Source: a virus. From it: a stretch of 39,868 nucleotides of DNA. Position 1 is the stretch's first letter. Every line of letters begins with the position of its first letter. Positions 25,234 through 31,998 of this stretch are shown piece after piece. Where the stretch lies: IMG/VR virus record IMGVR_UViG_3300035698_005727, positions 1 to 39,868 of that record, one strand, 5' to 3'. The notes beneath the pieces were generated by a model. The model did no database searches and had not been told where the DNA came from. It worked only from the letters and a program-made list of their open reading frames with translations. Both the position numbers and the translations under genes were made by a program.

Positions 25234-25497
25234 TTATTCCCTTAAGTTACTTAGTAACATTTCATCTAATAGCATCAATACAGACTCTTCTAATTCGGCG
25301 ATTTCATAATCGTGTCTCAAATACTTTTTAAGGGGATTAACTACTTTTATATGTTGAATTGAGTGTTTAGGAAAGAGTCCCAATAATCCACTTATATGTA
25401 CAGGAGTACACATAGGAAAAAACGTATAATCTGCCTCAGACTCTACAGCTGCTTCGTAGATCTCTATTAAAATATCGTTTCTTGTTGTATGTTCCAC
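25234..25497 (-). CDS. Hypothetical protein in the replication operon
   Basis: 87 residues, mixed alpha/beta, with two cysteines and an acidic C-terminal helix (IAELEESVLMLLDEMLLSN). No recognised family. An AGGAAGAGGAAAT site precedes ATG. It is located between the dNTP diphosphohydrolase-like gene and the frameshifted small gene. Confidence 0.55.
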   Translation of the reverse strand: MEHTTRNDILIEIYEAAVESEADYTFFPMCTPVHISGLLGLFPKHSIQHIKVVNPLKKYLRHDYEIAELEESVLMLLDEMLLSNLRE

Positions 25498-25523
25498 TAT
25501 AATTTCCTCTTCCTTATATTATA

Positions 25524-25868
25524 TCACACATCTGCTATAAAGTCAAACGTACCGAACTTCTTCTCTAAATACGTAATCATGTTAACACATGCTGCTACAT
25601 GATCCATATGATCTAATCCCGACTCTTTGTCTATTCTGCTTCCGGATGTGATGGCGGAATAGTGGCGGTCAAGGGCTGCGTAAACACGGGGTAAATCGGC
25701 CTTTGTCATCTCTTTAAACCCATTACGACTGTACTTCTTACAACCATAACCTAATCCTCTAGCAGTGGCTTCTTTAAGGGATACGTCTACAAGTGATAGG
25801 TCAGGCTTTCCTGAGTCCTTCTTAAGTTTCTGATCCATCTCATGCTGCATTAATTCATCTACTGTCAT
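25524..25868 (-). CDS. dATP/dGTP diphosphohydrolase-like protein (DUF5664 type)
   Basis: 114 residues with the conserved pattern of this small family: KDSGKPDLSLVD (about 17-28), GYGCKKYSRNGF (about 40-51), AALDRHYSAITSG and DKESGLDHMDHVAACVNMI (about 80-98), containing the acidic/His residues expected for metal binding. Such enzymes hydrolyse purine deoxynucleoside triphosphates or act in phage nucleotide control. Here it may shape the dNTP pool for replication, but no modified-base synthesis gene is visible nearby. Start ATG overlaps the RuvC-like stop (ATGA). Confidence 0.65.
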   Translation of the reverse strand: MTVDELMQHEMDQKLKKDSGKPDLSLVDVSLKEATARGLGYGCKKYSRNGFKEMTKADLPRVYAALDRHYSAITSGSRIDKESGLDHMDHVAACVNMITYLEKKFGTFDFIADV

Positions 25869-26398
25869 GTGAATTTCCTTCCATATTTACGTGTTTGTGG
25901 CTTTCGGCCTTCTTCACAATAGGCGATTCCTATTGCATCGATTTCATCCCATAATCCTTCTTGTATCAGTATACGTATACTTTCTGCACTGTTTGGTATC
26001 AGTTTAAGTAGACCTTGTCCCATCTCCTCTTTGTTTGCTTTTGAGTTTCCGGTGATTGACTTTTTTAGTACTATATTATGTACCTCAATGATCTCGATCT
26101 TAAAGGGTATAGTACATAGTATTGCTCCTATAGCTCTCTGAAGCGTCTCTCCGCCTTTCCCTCTCATAACAAACCATTCTGAATGAACTTGTAACGAGTC
26201 CTCTCCATACTGCTGTACGAGGTCTAGGACGATATCATTCACCTGTTCAGCTAAACACTTAATTCTATGTATAGCAGGCTTGTTAACGCTAGGCCATAAA
26301 GCTTTGGTCCAGATAACTTCTTCACTGAAATTGTCATAGAGGGCAAGCCCTAACGGTGATGAGCTCCCTGATCCAGGATCAATCCCTAAGATTATCAT
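25865..26398 (-). CDS. RuvC-like Holliday junction resolvase
   Basis: 177 residues with an RNase H fold: ILGIDPGSGSSSPLGLALYD at the N terminus (Asp7), Glu74 in VHSEWFVM, a long helix with GGETLQRAIGAIL, and the C-terminal acidic pair Asp151 and Asp154 in WDEIDAIGIAYC. All four RuvC-type metal ligands are accounted for. It should cut four-way or branched DNA before packaging. ATGA overlaps join it to genes on both sides. Confidence 0.8.
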   Translation of the reverse strand: MIILGIDPGSGSSSPLGLALYDNFSEEVIWTKALWPSVNKPAIHRIKCLAEQVNDIVLDLVQQYGEDSLQVHSEWFVMRGKGGETLQRAIGAILCTIPFKIEIIEVHNIVLKKSITGNSKANKEEMGQGLLKLIPNSAESIRILIQEGLWDEIDAIGIAYCEEGRKPQTRKYGRKFT

Positions 26399-26661
26399 GC
26401 CGCATGATGCTCCATATAACTATCAAGTAGATCTACAATATCAACCTCTGTTAAGCGTAGCCAAAGAAGTGACTCTATAACAAGATTGCTATATTCATCT
26501 TCTATGTCGAGTGTGCAATAGATGTCCATAGAATGTAGGCTAGAGAGACAGTCTAAGTTATGCATCTCTTGATCATAGTTCTTTATGATATCCTCTTCTA
26601 TATCAAATCCATCATTAGCCTCCGTGAACAACCATTTTAATTTTTCCATTAACCATTTCAT
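26395..26661 (-). CDS. Hypothetical acidic protein next to DNA polymerase
   Basis: 88 residues, strongly acidic (IEEDIIKNYDQEMHNLD; EVDIVDLLDSYMEHH), predicted helical. It follows the polymerase stop by one base and overlaps the RuvC-like start by ATGA. No family recognised. Acidic helical proteins here can be DNA mimics or polymerase partners, but there is no direct evidence. Confidence 0.55.
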   Translation of the reverse strand: MKWLMEKLKWLFTEANDGFDIEEDIIKNYDQEMHNLDCLSSLHSMDIYCTLDIEDEYSNLVIESLLWLRLTEVDIVDLLDSYMEHHAA

Positions 26662-26662
26662 A

Positions 26663-29296
26663 TTATTTACAACTCCAATTCTTTCCGGTCCCTACTTCAA
26701 ATTTAATAGGGATCCTAAACTCATTTGTTTCCATAGCAGTCTTTAACTTCTTAGCAAACGTTTCGGCCTCTTCTTCTTTTACTTCCCAAATTGACTCATC
26801 ATGCACTAGCATTAATAGTTCAGCTTGTGGGTTATTCTTAACGATTTCCATTGTCCGAAATAACATATAGTCAGATGCGGAGCTCTGTATAAGACTGTTG
26901 ACGCCCTTCATATAGATTTCATTTTGCTTAACGTCTACACGTCTTCCACTCATATTAGTGATATATCCGACTTTATCTAACTTTCTATGTACCTGCTTAG
27001 ATAGACTTAATAGTCCTGGAAACTTTGTGAAGTATAACTTAATTACTTGTTTAACTTCAGAGTGACTAAGTTCAATACCGGCCTGTTGTTTAATAAAGAA
27101 ACGTAATTTGTTCGGCCCTACCCCATAAAGGATAGATAGTCCTACTACTTTAGCCATACTTCTTAATTCAGGAAACTTCTCTTTTACTTCATTTGGGGTA
27201 CATTTAGCACCTAATGTTTCACATGCAATAGTGCCATAAAAGTCCACATCATTATTAAACGTTTCGATAAGCTTTTCATCTTTACTATAATGAGCTGCTA
27301 ATCTAGGTTCAATCTGTGCCAGATCTCCTACAACTAACTTGTATCCTTCTTTAGCAGTGAAGAGGGATCGTACTTCTGGCTTCCGATCTATCTGTTGCAT
27401 ATTGGGACCAGAGCAATTATGTACATTTATCTCAGAAGCAATAAAGTTAGGATTGTCTTCTATAGTTAAATCGTATACTTGTTTTAGTCCTACATCTTTA
27501 GTATTTACTACCATATGATTGTAGCATAGTTCATGTACCTTACAGAACTCATTTAGTTTTCTGGTTCCCCAGCCTAGTTCAGTAGCTGCATCTCCTAATC
27601 TACTGTTTTTATGTAATGAAGTAAGGACTTTGTTTATGTTTATATATTCGTTTTTTGTATTGTATCTGAACTTGGATATGTAAGTAAGGTCTATATCTGC
27701 TTCGTCACATTTGTCTTTAAATGCCTTAAAGTCCATATCTACTTTAGTGGGATTGCCCTTAGCTTTTGCTATCATTCTAAGTAAATCCGTTTTACTCTTT
27801 AGTATAGTTCCTGAGCCTATAAAAGGAAGTAAATGCTTAGGTATAATTCCTTTGGGGGGTCTATATCCCTTATTAAGTAGATGGTTATGTCTCTTAGCAT
27901 GTTCACTAGCAGTAAGTACCTCTAAATTCTTAATATCGTTGTTATCCTTAGATCCATCAATATGATGTATATGTAATTTTGATGGGGCTTTAAATATATC
28001 CTTTTTTATAAGCTGCTCCTCAGTAAGCTGTTGTTTGTTAGTTCCATAGATACGAATTCTGCCGTTTTTTAACTTAGATCGTCTTGCATGTACTAATTTA
28101 TCGTATCTTTTTAAGGAGTCGGCTCTTACCCACCCTAAGTATTTATGGTTTATTTGGTGGTCCGGGGTACATATTAAAGTCCCTATTCTGCCGTCACCAC
28201 TCGATTGATGTTTGATTTCTATGCATTCCTGCACACCATTATTGATAACATTCAATACTTTTTTAATAGATAGTGTATTATCCTCATTATAACAATGCAC
28301 CAAATCCCCTACCCGAATGTCTTTGATAGGCTTCTCTCCTAGGTTAGTCATTACCAATTGATTTTCCTCGATACAACTTAAACGACCTGTTCTTACATTA
28401 GTGCAGTTAAAGCGACCATGGATCCTTCCATCAGACTTAACGTCACTGAGATACCCTTCTAATGATTTAGCCCTTTTCTTAGCCTTACGCATCACCAGTA
28501 GATCATCCACTAAAGGACTTTTGCCTATAGAGAGATTTAATGTAGCTACATCAGCTGATTCTTTCTTAGTTGTTGGGTTGGTATAGTCGAGTCCTAGATG
28601 TTTTAGACACCATAGGATCTGCTTACTACTGTTAAAGTTAAACATTTTAGCGTTATTAATGCGTTTATAGTCAGATATTAGTTCAGAATGTTCAATTTTC
28701 ATTCTACTAACAAGATCATTAACACGCTCTTTATCCGAATCCATAAGAGTTTTGCATGCTTTAGTGTCTAAGGTAATTCCTCTCCATTCACAATCAGTAA
28801 GCATTCGTCTAGCAGACATAAGTTTAGGGAAGAAGCTGTATCTCTCTTGTTTTTTTAACTGTTCAAGTAACTCATTTGCTACATCTAATGTATAACGACA
28901 ATCGTCTAAACAGTATTCTTTCATTATCTCGGGATCTTTATAGGCGTCACCACTTTTAAAATCTTCCTTCCAACTAGGGAATCCTAAATAATGCCCAACT
29001 AATGCTTCAAGACTAAGTCGTTTAGGAGCTCCTCGAAGTAGATAAGCTGCTACCATAGTATCGAAATCATTATCTACATTGTTATAACCAGCTTCCCATA
29101 GAAACTTTACATCGAAACTGCCATTATGAAATACTAATGTATATCCATCTTTTTTTAACTGATCGAATTTGTCTTGAAGGTCTTTTCCTAATGAGTCGTC
29201 TACATAGTAGCTTTCGTCACTAAAACCGACACATATAATTGTATCGGTTTTGTAACATAAGCCTGTAGTCTCAATATCACAAGCTATAAGTTTCAT
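26663..29296 (-). CDS. Family A DNA polymerase with 3'-5' exonuclease, interrupted by an intein
   Basis: An 877-residue precursor; the spliced polymerase is 557 residues. The exonuclease domain has Asp7/Glu9 (CDIETTG), Asp62 (FHNGSFDVKFL) and Tyr128-x3-Asp132. The polymerase domain has motif A at Asp658 (VGDLAQIEPR), motif B RSMAKVVGLSILYG (712-725) and motif C LVHDES at 830-835 (Asp833). The conserved TGRLS...PNMQQ sequence before motif A is split by an intein (residues 308-627) between Ser307 and Cys628. There is no 5'-nuclease domain. This is the replicative enzyme, heading a run of replication genes after the lipoprotein pseudogene. Activity depends on splicing. Confidence 0.95.
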   Translation of the reverse strand: MKLIACDIETTGLCYKTDTIICVGFSDESYYVDDSLGKDLQDKFDQLKKDGYTLVFHNGSFDVKFLWEAGYNNVDNDFDTMVAAYLLRGAPKRLSLEALVGHYLGFPSWKEDFKSGDAYKDPEIMKEYCLDDCRYTLDVANELLEQLKKQERYSFFPKLMSARRMLTDCEWRGITLDTKACKTLMDSDKERVNDLVSRMKIEHSELISDYKRINNAKMFNFNSSKQILWCLKHLGLDYTNPTTKKESADVATLNLSIGKSPLVDDLLVMRKAKKRAKSLEGYLSDVKSDGRIHGRFNCTNVRTGRLSCIEENQLVMTNLGEKPIKDIRVGDLVHCYNEDNTLSIKKVLNVINNGVQECIEIKHQSSGDGRIGTLICTPDHQINHKYLGWVRADSLKRYDKLVHARRSKLKNGRIRIYGTNKQQLTEEQLIKKDIFKAPSKLHIHHIDGSKDNNDIKNLEVLTASEHAKRHNHLLNKGYRPPKGIIPKHLLPFIGSGTILKSKTDLLRMIAKAKGNPTKVDMDFKAFKDKCDEADIDLTYISKFRYNTKNEYININKVLTSLHKNSRLGDAATELGWGTRKLNEFCKVHELCYNHMVVNTKDVGLKQVYDLTIEDNPNFIASEINVHNCSGPNMQQIDRKPEVRSLFTAKEGYKLVVGDLAQIEPRLAAHYSKDEKLIETFNNDVDFYGTIACETLGAKCTPNEVKEKFPELRSMAKVVGLSILYGVGPNKLRFFIKQQAGIELSHSEVKQVIKLYFTKFPGLLSLSKQVHRKLDKVGYITNMSGRRVDVKQNEIYMKGVNSLIQSSASDYMLFRTMEIVKNNPQAELLMLVHDESIWEVKEEEAETFAKKLKTAMETNEFRIPIKFEVGTGKNWSCK
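27416..28375 (-). other. Intein with HNH homing endonuclease in DNA polymerase
   Basis: 320 residues from Cys1 (precursor Cys308, CIEENQLVMTNLGEKPI) to the terminal His626-Asn627 before Cys628. Splicing blocks are intact: TPDHQ with His380, GWVRADSL, VYDLTIEDNPNF and VHN at the end. The middle carries an HNH nuclease (HIHHID with His445, DIKNLEV with Asn457, SEHAKRH with His466) and a helix-turn-helix-like stretch (about 560-585). It should self-splice and home into intein-free polymerase alleles. Confidence 0.92.
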
Positions 29297-29297
29297 A

Positions 29298-29789
29298 TTA
29301 GTCTAACCTAATTGTAGGACCTTTAGTATTCATCCTCTGCTCAACAACACAAAGATCTTCGTACTGTCCTTGAATCGTAAATTGTCTAACATATGTATTT
29401 GTTATATATAAACAAACTTCGTTAGGATTTGCGTTTCCTTCAGCGTCTGATAAATCATTACAAAGAACTCGCTTACTATGGCTACACGAACTGTTAAGGT
29501 AAATGTCAGCATGATCTCCTTCATTCTCTATCCATACGCCGCCACCAATACTTACGCATTTTCCTTTTGTGGGTATTAAGTAAACTTGTACTTCACTTCC
29601 GTTTCCAGTCATTCCTTTAGGACCTTGGGGACCTACTGCTCCTTGAGGGCCTTGAGCACCTACTGGTCCTTGAATTCATGAAGTGCCATCAACACCATAT
29701 CTAACCGATTCTCTAACTCGATTGTCACAAGCTCCTAGTAATACTAATGTTCCTAAAATTAAAATTGAGTTAAGTATTGTCTTTTTCAT
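29298..29789 (-). pseudogene. Collagen-like lipoprotein interrupted by in-frame TGA
   Basis: From ATG 29789 (AGGAG eight bases upstream) it encodes a lipoprotein signal with lipobox LLGAC (Cys21), then collagen-type Gly-X-Y triplets (GVD GTS, then after codon 38 GPV GAQ GPQ GAV GPQ GPK GMT). A beta-rich C-terminal domain with six cysteines follows, about 163 codons in all. Codon 38 (29676-29678) is TGA, exactly where a triplet needs Gly (GGA in neighbours). TGA is a normal stop elsewhere, so this is probably a GGA-to-TGA nonsense change, a read error or a read-through site. A 104-residue fragment from ATG 29612 could still be made but would lack the signal. It has its own consensus promoter. 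Confidence 0.75.
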
Positions 29790-29809
29790 ATCATTTTCTC
29801 CTATTACTG

Positions 29810-29839
29810 ATTATACCACGACAGTAAAGGTTGTGTCAA
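29810..29839 (-). promoter_or_regulatory. Sigma70-type promoter for the lipoprotein-polymerase operon
   Basis: Leftward TTGACA (29834-29839), an 18-base spacer and TATAAT (29810-29815), both perfect consensus. The expected start is about 13 bases before ATG 29789, leaving room for the AGGAG ribosome site. Confidence 0.85.
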
Positions 29840-29841
29840 AC

Positions 29842-29881
29842 AAAAAGGCCGAAATGAGACCTATTTGTCCCACCTCGGCCT
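29842..29881 (-). terminator. Rho-independent terminator of the nuclease/SSB operon
   Basis: On the leftward strand, AGGCCGA and TCGGCCT form a 7-bp stem, extended inside by GGGAC/GTCTC, followed by TTTTTG. It is 23 bases after the stop of the 101-residue gene and directly before the next promoter. Confidence 0.8.
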
Positions 29882-29903
29882 ACAACAAAGCTTACATACC
29901 GTC

Positions 29904-30209
29904 CTAGCTGTCTGATTCGTTCTTATCTACTTTACCGCTTCCTTGTAATTCCTTTTCTCCGAAAGCCATTAACATAAAATTTAAATGAATTATCTCTATC
30001 AGTGTTCGTACTAAATGATGTTCTTCTAATGATTTACTTGTAGCGTCTTTAGGATTAGATATTGCGAACATGCAGATATTCTGTATAACCCTTTGAAGTG
30101 CGTTTTTAGACATCGTAGAACTGAGACGACGCGCTAACGCCGTCTCAGTTGCTAATTCTTTAGATACATCTTCTATAGATAAATCGTGTTCCTCTAGCTT
30201 AAAACTCAT
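29904..30209 (-). CDS. Hypothetical helical protein, end of the SSB transcript
   Basis: 101 residues, predicted as a bundle of helices (LEEHDLSIEDVSKELATE; LQRVIQNICMFAIS; LVRTLIEIIHLNFMLM) with a disordered charged tail. No family recognised. It overlaps the SSB-like gene by 11 bases and is followed by a terminator. Confidence 0.55.
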   Translation of the reverse strand: MSFKLEEHDLSIEDVSKELATETALARRLSSTMSKNALQRVIQNICMFAISNPKDATSKSLEEHHLVRTLIEIIHLNFMLMAFGEKELQGSGKVDKNESDS

Positions 30210-30606
30210 CGCTAGATACTACCGACGCTCCTCCGCCACTGCCAGAATTATTTTCAAATACTTTACGTGGAGTAGACTCGTCTACCTTTAACTCATAGAA
30301 GCTCTTAACCTTACCTTTATATCCGCTCTCCGCAGGTACTTTAGTAATTTTAACTCTAGCTCCAGTTAGGTCTTTTCCGTCTTTAACTAAATCTTCTGCT
30401 AAGTATTTCAATCTACCGCTAGCATAAATTAAAGTTTCAGTTCCGTCTTCACCAACGATAATTGGATGACATTTAGTCTCGTTATCGAATGGGCTGTTAG
30501 GTAAGTTGATGAATGTCTTTAAGAATCCTGTGATACTCCATCCTTCAGCTACCTTTGAAAATGTTACTGGGTCTTTTCTGTTTTCTTCGTTATTATTATT
30601 GTTCAT
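30199..30606 (-). CDS. Single-stranded DNA-binding-like protein
   Basis: 135 residues. A beta-rich core that could form an OB fold (about 18-112; VAEGWSITGFLKTFI, IIVGEDGTETLIYASG, ARVKITKVPA) is followed by a flexible Asn/Ser/Gly linker and the short acidic tip SSDEF. This body-linker-acidic-tip plan is typical of SSB proteins, whose tip recruits partners. The poly-Asn start (NNNNNEEN) is unusual. An AGGAG site precedes the ATG. It lies downstream of a PD-(D/E)XK nuclease and upstream of the polymerase, in keeping with replication or recombination. Identification is by architecture only. Confidence 0.55.
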   Translation of the reverse strand: MNNNNNEENRKDPVTFSKVAEGWSITGFLKTFINLPNSPFDNETKCHPIIVGEDGTETLIYASGRLKYLAEDLVKDGKDLTGARVKITKVPAESGYKGKVKSFYELKVDESTPRKVFENNSGSGGGASVVSSDEF

Positions 30607-30682
30607 TTTTATATTCTCCTATTAATTCTCTTGTTATTTCTAATTTATCTAGAACTTTTCTTATAATCTCTGTAGAGCTCAT
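30596..30682 (-). CDS. Possible 28-residue ORF overlapping the SSB-like start
   Basis: Encodes a charged amphipathic helix (EIIRKVLDKLEITRELIGE). It lies between the 30774-30802 promoter and the SSB-like gene and overlaps its start by 11 bases, so it may be a leader or a genuine small protein. No strong ribosome site. Confidence 0.35.
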   Translation of the reverse strand: MSSTEIIRKVLDKLEITRELIGEYKNEQ

Positions 30683-30693
30683 CTTTACGTGTA

Positions 30694-30753
30694 CTACTCA
30701 AATCGCATCAAAGATTCTAAGATTACTTCTGTTTGTCTTTCTTGTTTTTTCAT
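30694..30753 (-). CDS. Possible 19-residue ORF, first on the SSB transcript
   Basis: It starts 20 bases after a perfect -10 box with a very strong ribosome site (AAGGAAGG), and encodes MKKQERQTEVILESLMRFE. The initiation signals are better than those of many larger genes here. It may be a leader peptide or the truncated start of a gene. Confidence 0.4.
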   Translation of the reverse strand: MKKQERQTEVILESLMRFE

Positions 30754-30773
30754 AATTTCCTTCCTTATTTACT

Positions 30774-30802
30774 ATTATACCTCAAGTTATCCTAAGTGTC
30801 AA
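30774..30802 (-). promoter_or_regulatory. Sigma70-type promoter for the SSB-like operon
   Basis: Leftward TTGACA (30797-30802), a 17-base spacer and TATAAT (30774-30779), all perfect consensus. It lies immediately after the stop of the nuclease gene, so SSB-like and the 101-residue gene can be expressed apart from the nuclease. Confidence 0.85.
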
Positions 30803-30806
30803 CTAT

Positions 30807-31751
30807 TTATACATTTGTCCAGCCATCTTTTCCTGTTATTTTTAATTTAAGTCCTGTTTTCATAAGCTTAATCACGGCCTTTTTATGTCCTATCTTGAAA
30901 TTCTTATTGCCGTGCCTTAATACTAGGTACTTTAACAGTTCTTTTTTATCTTCTGGTACATCTAAGGGGTCTAAAACTACCGTTTCGGAAGGTTCGAGAA
31001 GAAACTCTTTATTATCGTGGTCTCTAAAATCACTGTAAGTAGCTTGCCAGTCAGCTCCATACACATACTCTCTACTAGGAACTTCGCCTTTTTCATACGC
31101 TTCATAAATCTCCTGAAATCTATCTAGCACTGCTAATGCTAATTCTTCGTTATAACTGAATTCACAAATCCTCATAGCGGAATCATTTTTACAATAGTAC
31201 CACACTAAAGCCCTTGTAATGTTTCTACTTTTCGCCCAATCCGAATGTAAATACAGATTAATTTGTGCTATATGTTCTTCTTTAGGTAGAGCGCCTTTAA
31301 AAGGATACATACTACTACTTTTACTATCACATAACAGTAGTTCGCCTCCGACGTTAAGTGTGAAGTCAAATTCCCCTTTTAAAGGTATCTGTTTATTATC
31401 TTTAGTACGAATGAAACCATACTCAACACGCTGATTTGAATCAGGAATTGGGAAAACATCCTTAATAAATCCTGTTAGGTGGTCCTCAATATCATGTCCT
31501 AGTTGAAGCAGCATTGCTACACGTCCATCGAAGTGCGTTTTTGGTATTTTATTAGGTTCGTAATAGTTTACAAGTCCGTAATATAAATCACGTTTTGCTT
31601 TAAGTGCCGAAGACGGTCTAAGTGGAAATGACTGTCGCCTATCAGTTTCTTTTAGACTTTTATTAAGTGCCGAATCCTGCACTGCTTGTACGATCTCTTT
31701 ATGAGCTTCGCCCTCTTCCGTTTCGATTTCAATTCCTAATATAGTTTTCAT
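30807..31751 (-). CDS. PD-(D/E)XK nuclease, RecB/Cas4-like
   Basis: 314 residues. Nuclease core motifs: GHDIEDHL (Glu89), GEFDFTL (Asp129), LLLCDSKSSS with Asp142-x-Lys144, then HIAQINLYLH (Gln163, Tyr167), the order found in RecB-type and Cas4-like exonucleases. The four-cysteine iron-sulphur cluster of true Cas4 is absent, and no CRISPR genes are present, so a phage recombination/replication exonuclease is the better call. Pairing with the SSB-like gene resembles an exonuclease/annealing set. The ATG sits 7 bases after a -10 box, so the message is probably leaderless. Confidence 0.8.
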   Translation of the reverse strand: MKTILGIEIETEEGEAHKEIVQAVQDSALNKSLKETDRRQSFPLRPSSALKAKRDLYYGLVNYYEPNKIPKTHFDGRVAMLLQLGHDIEDHLTGFIKDVFPIPDSNQRVEYGFIRTKDNKQIPLKGEFDFTLNVGGELLLCDSKSSSMYPFKGALPKEEHIAQINLYLHSDWAKSRNITRALVWYYCKNDSAMRICEFSYNEELALAVLDRFQEIYEAYEKGEVPSREYVYGADWQATYSDFRDHDNKEFLLEPSETVVLDPLDVPEDKKELLKYLVLRHGNKNFKIGHKKAVIKLMKTGLKLKITGKDGWTNV

Positions 31752-31753
31752 AC

Positions 31754-31782
31754 TTTACATTATATCCTATTTCTGTTACAAT
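31754..31782 (+). promoter_or_regulatory. Rightward promoter of the primase-helicase operon
   Basis: TTTACA (31754-31759), 17-base spacer, TACAAT (31777-31782), then six bases to ATG 31789. The predicted start coincides with the A of ATG, so no ribosome site can be transcribed. It overlaps the divergent leftward promoter almost completely. Confidence 0.75.
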
Positions 31783-31787
31783 GTAAA
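31759..31787 (-). promoter_or_regulatory. Leftward promoter of the nuclease gene, interlocked with the rightward one
   Basis: Read leftward: TTTACA (31782-31787), 17-base spacer, TATAAT (31759-31764), seven bases to ATG 31751. Both promoters lie within a perfect inverted repeat, TTTACATT (31754-31761) and AATGTAAA (31780-31787), so each -35 box touches the other's -10 box. The two cannot be occupied at once. Confidence 0.8.
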
Positions 31788-31788
31788 C

Positions 31789-31998
31789 ATGGAAAATAGA
31801 AAAGACGTCTTAGACGCAATCAGAACTCTAATCCTGCTAACTAGAATAAATGCTGTAACTAAAGCAGGTTACGAACATATGTATGATACACTTACCAGTG
31901 AAGAATTACAGGCCCTTAGAGAAGAAATTAATAATCGTGAAGTGCGCGATTTAGAAATTACACCTAAAATTTTAATGGAGGTTATCAGTGAAGGTTAG
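31789..31998 (+). CDS. Hypothetical small helical protein ahead of primase-helicase
   Basis: 69 residues, helical and charged (DAIRTLILLTRINAVTKAG; TSEELQALREEINNREV). No recognised domain; a small regulator or helicase-loading partner is conceivable. It is predicted to be leaderless. The end overlaps the primase-helicase GTG start by 11 bases. Confidence 0.55.
   Translation: MENRKDVLDAIRTLILLTRINAVTKAGYEHMYDTLTSEELQALREEINNREVRDLEITPKILMEVISEG

Noticed and set aside
29298-29789. Reassigned genetic code with TGA read as glycine
   Set aside because: TGA is the stop in many genes, often within ATGA overlaps (23055, 23765, 24331, 25865, 26395), and key proteins need no TGA read-through. Only this one gene carries an internal TGA.
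30807-31751. CRISPR-associated Cas4
   Set aside because: The nuclease core fits RecB/Cas4-type enzymes, but the iron-sulphur cysteines are missing and there is no CRISPR array or other cas gene.
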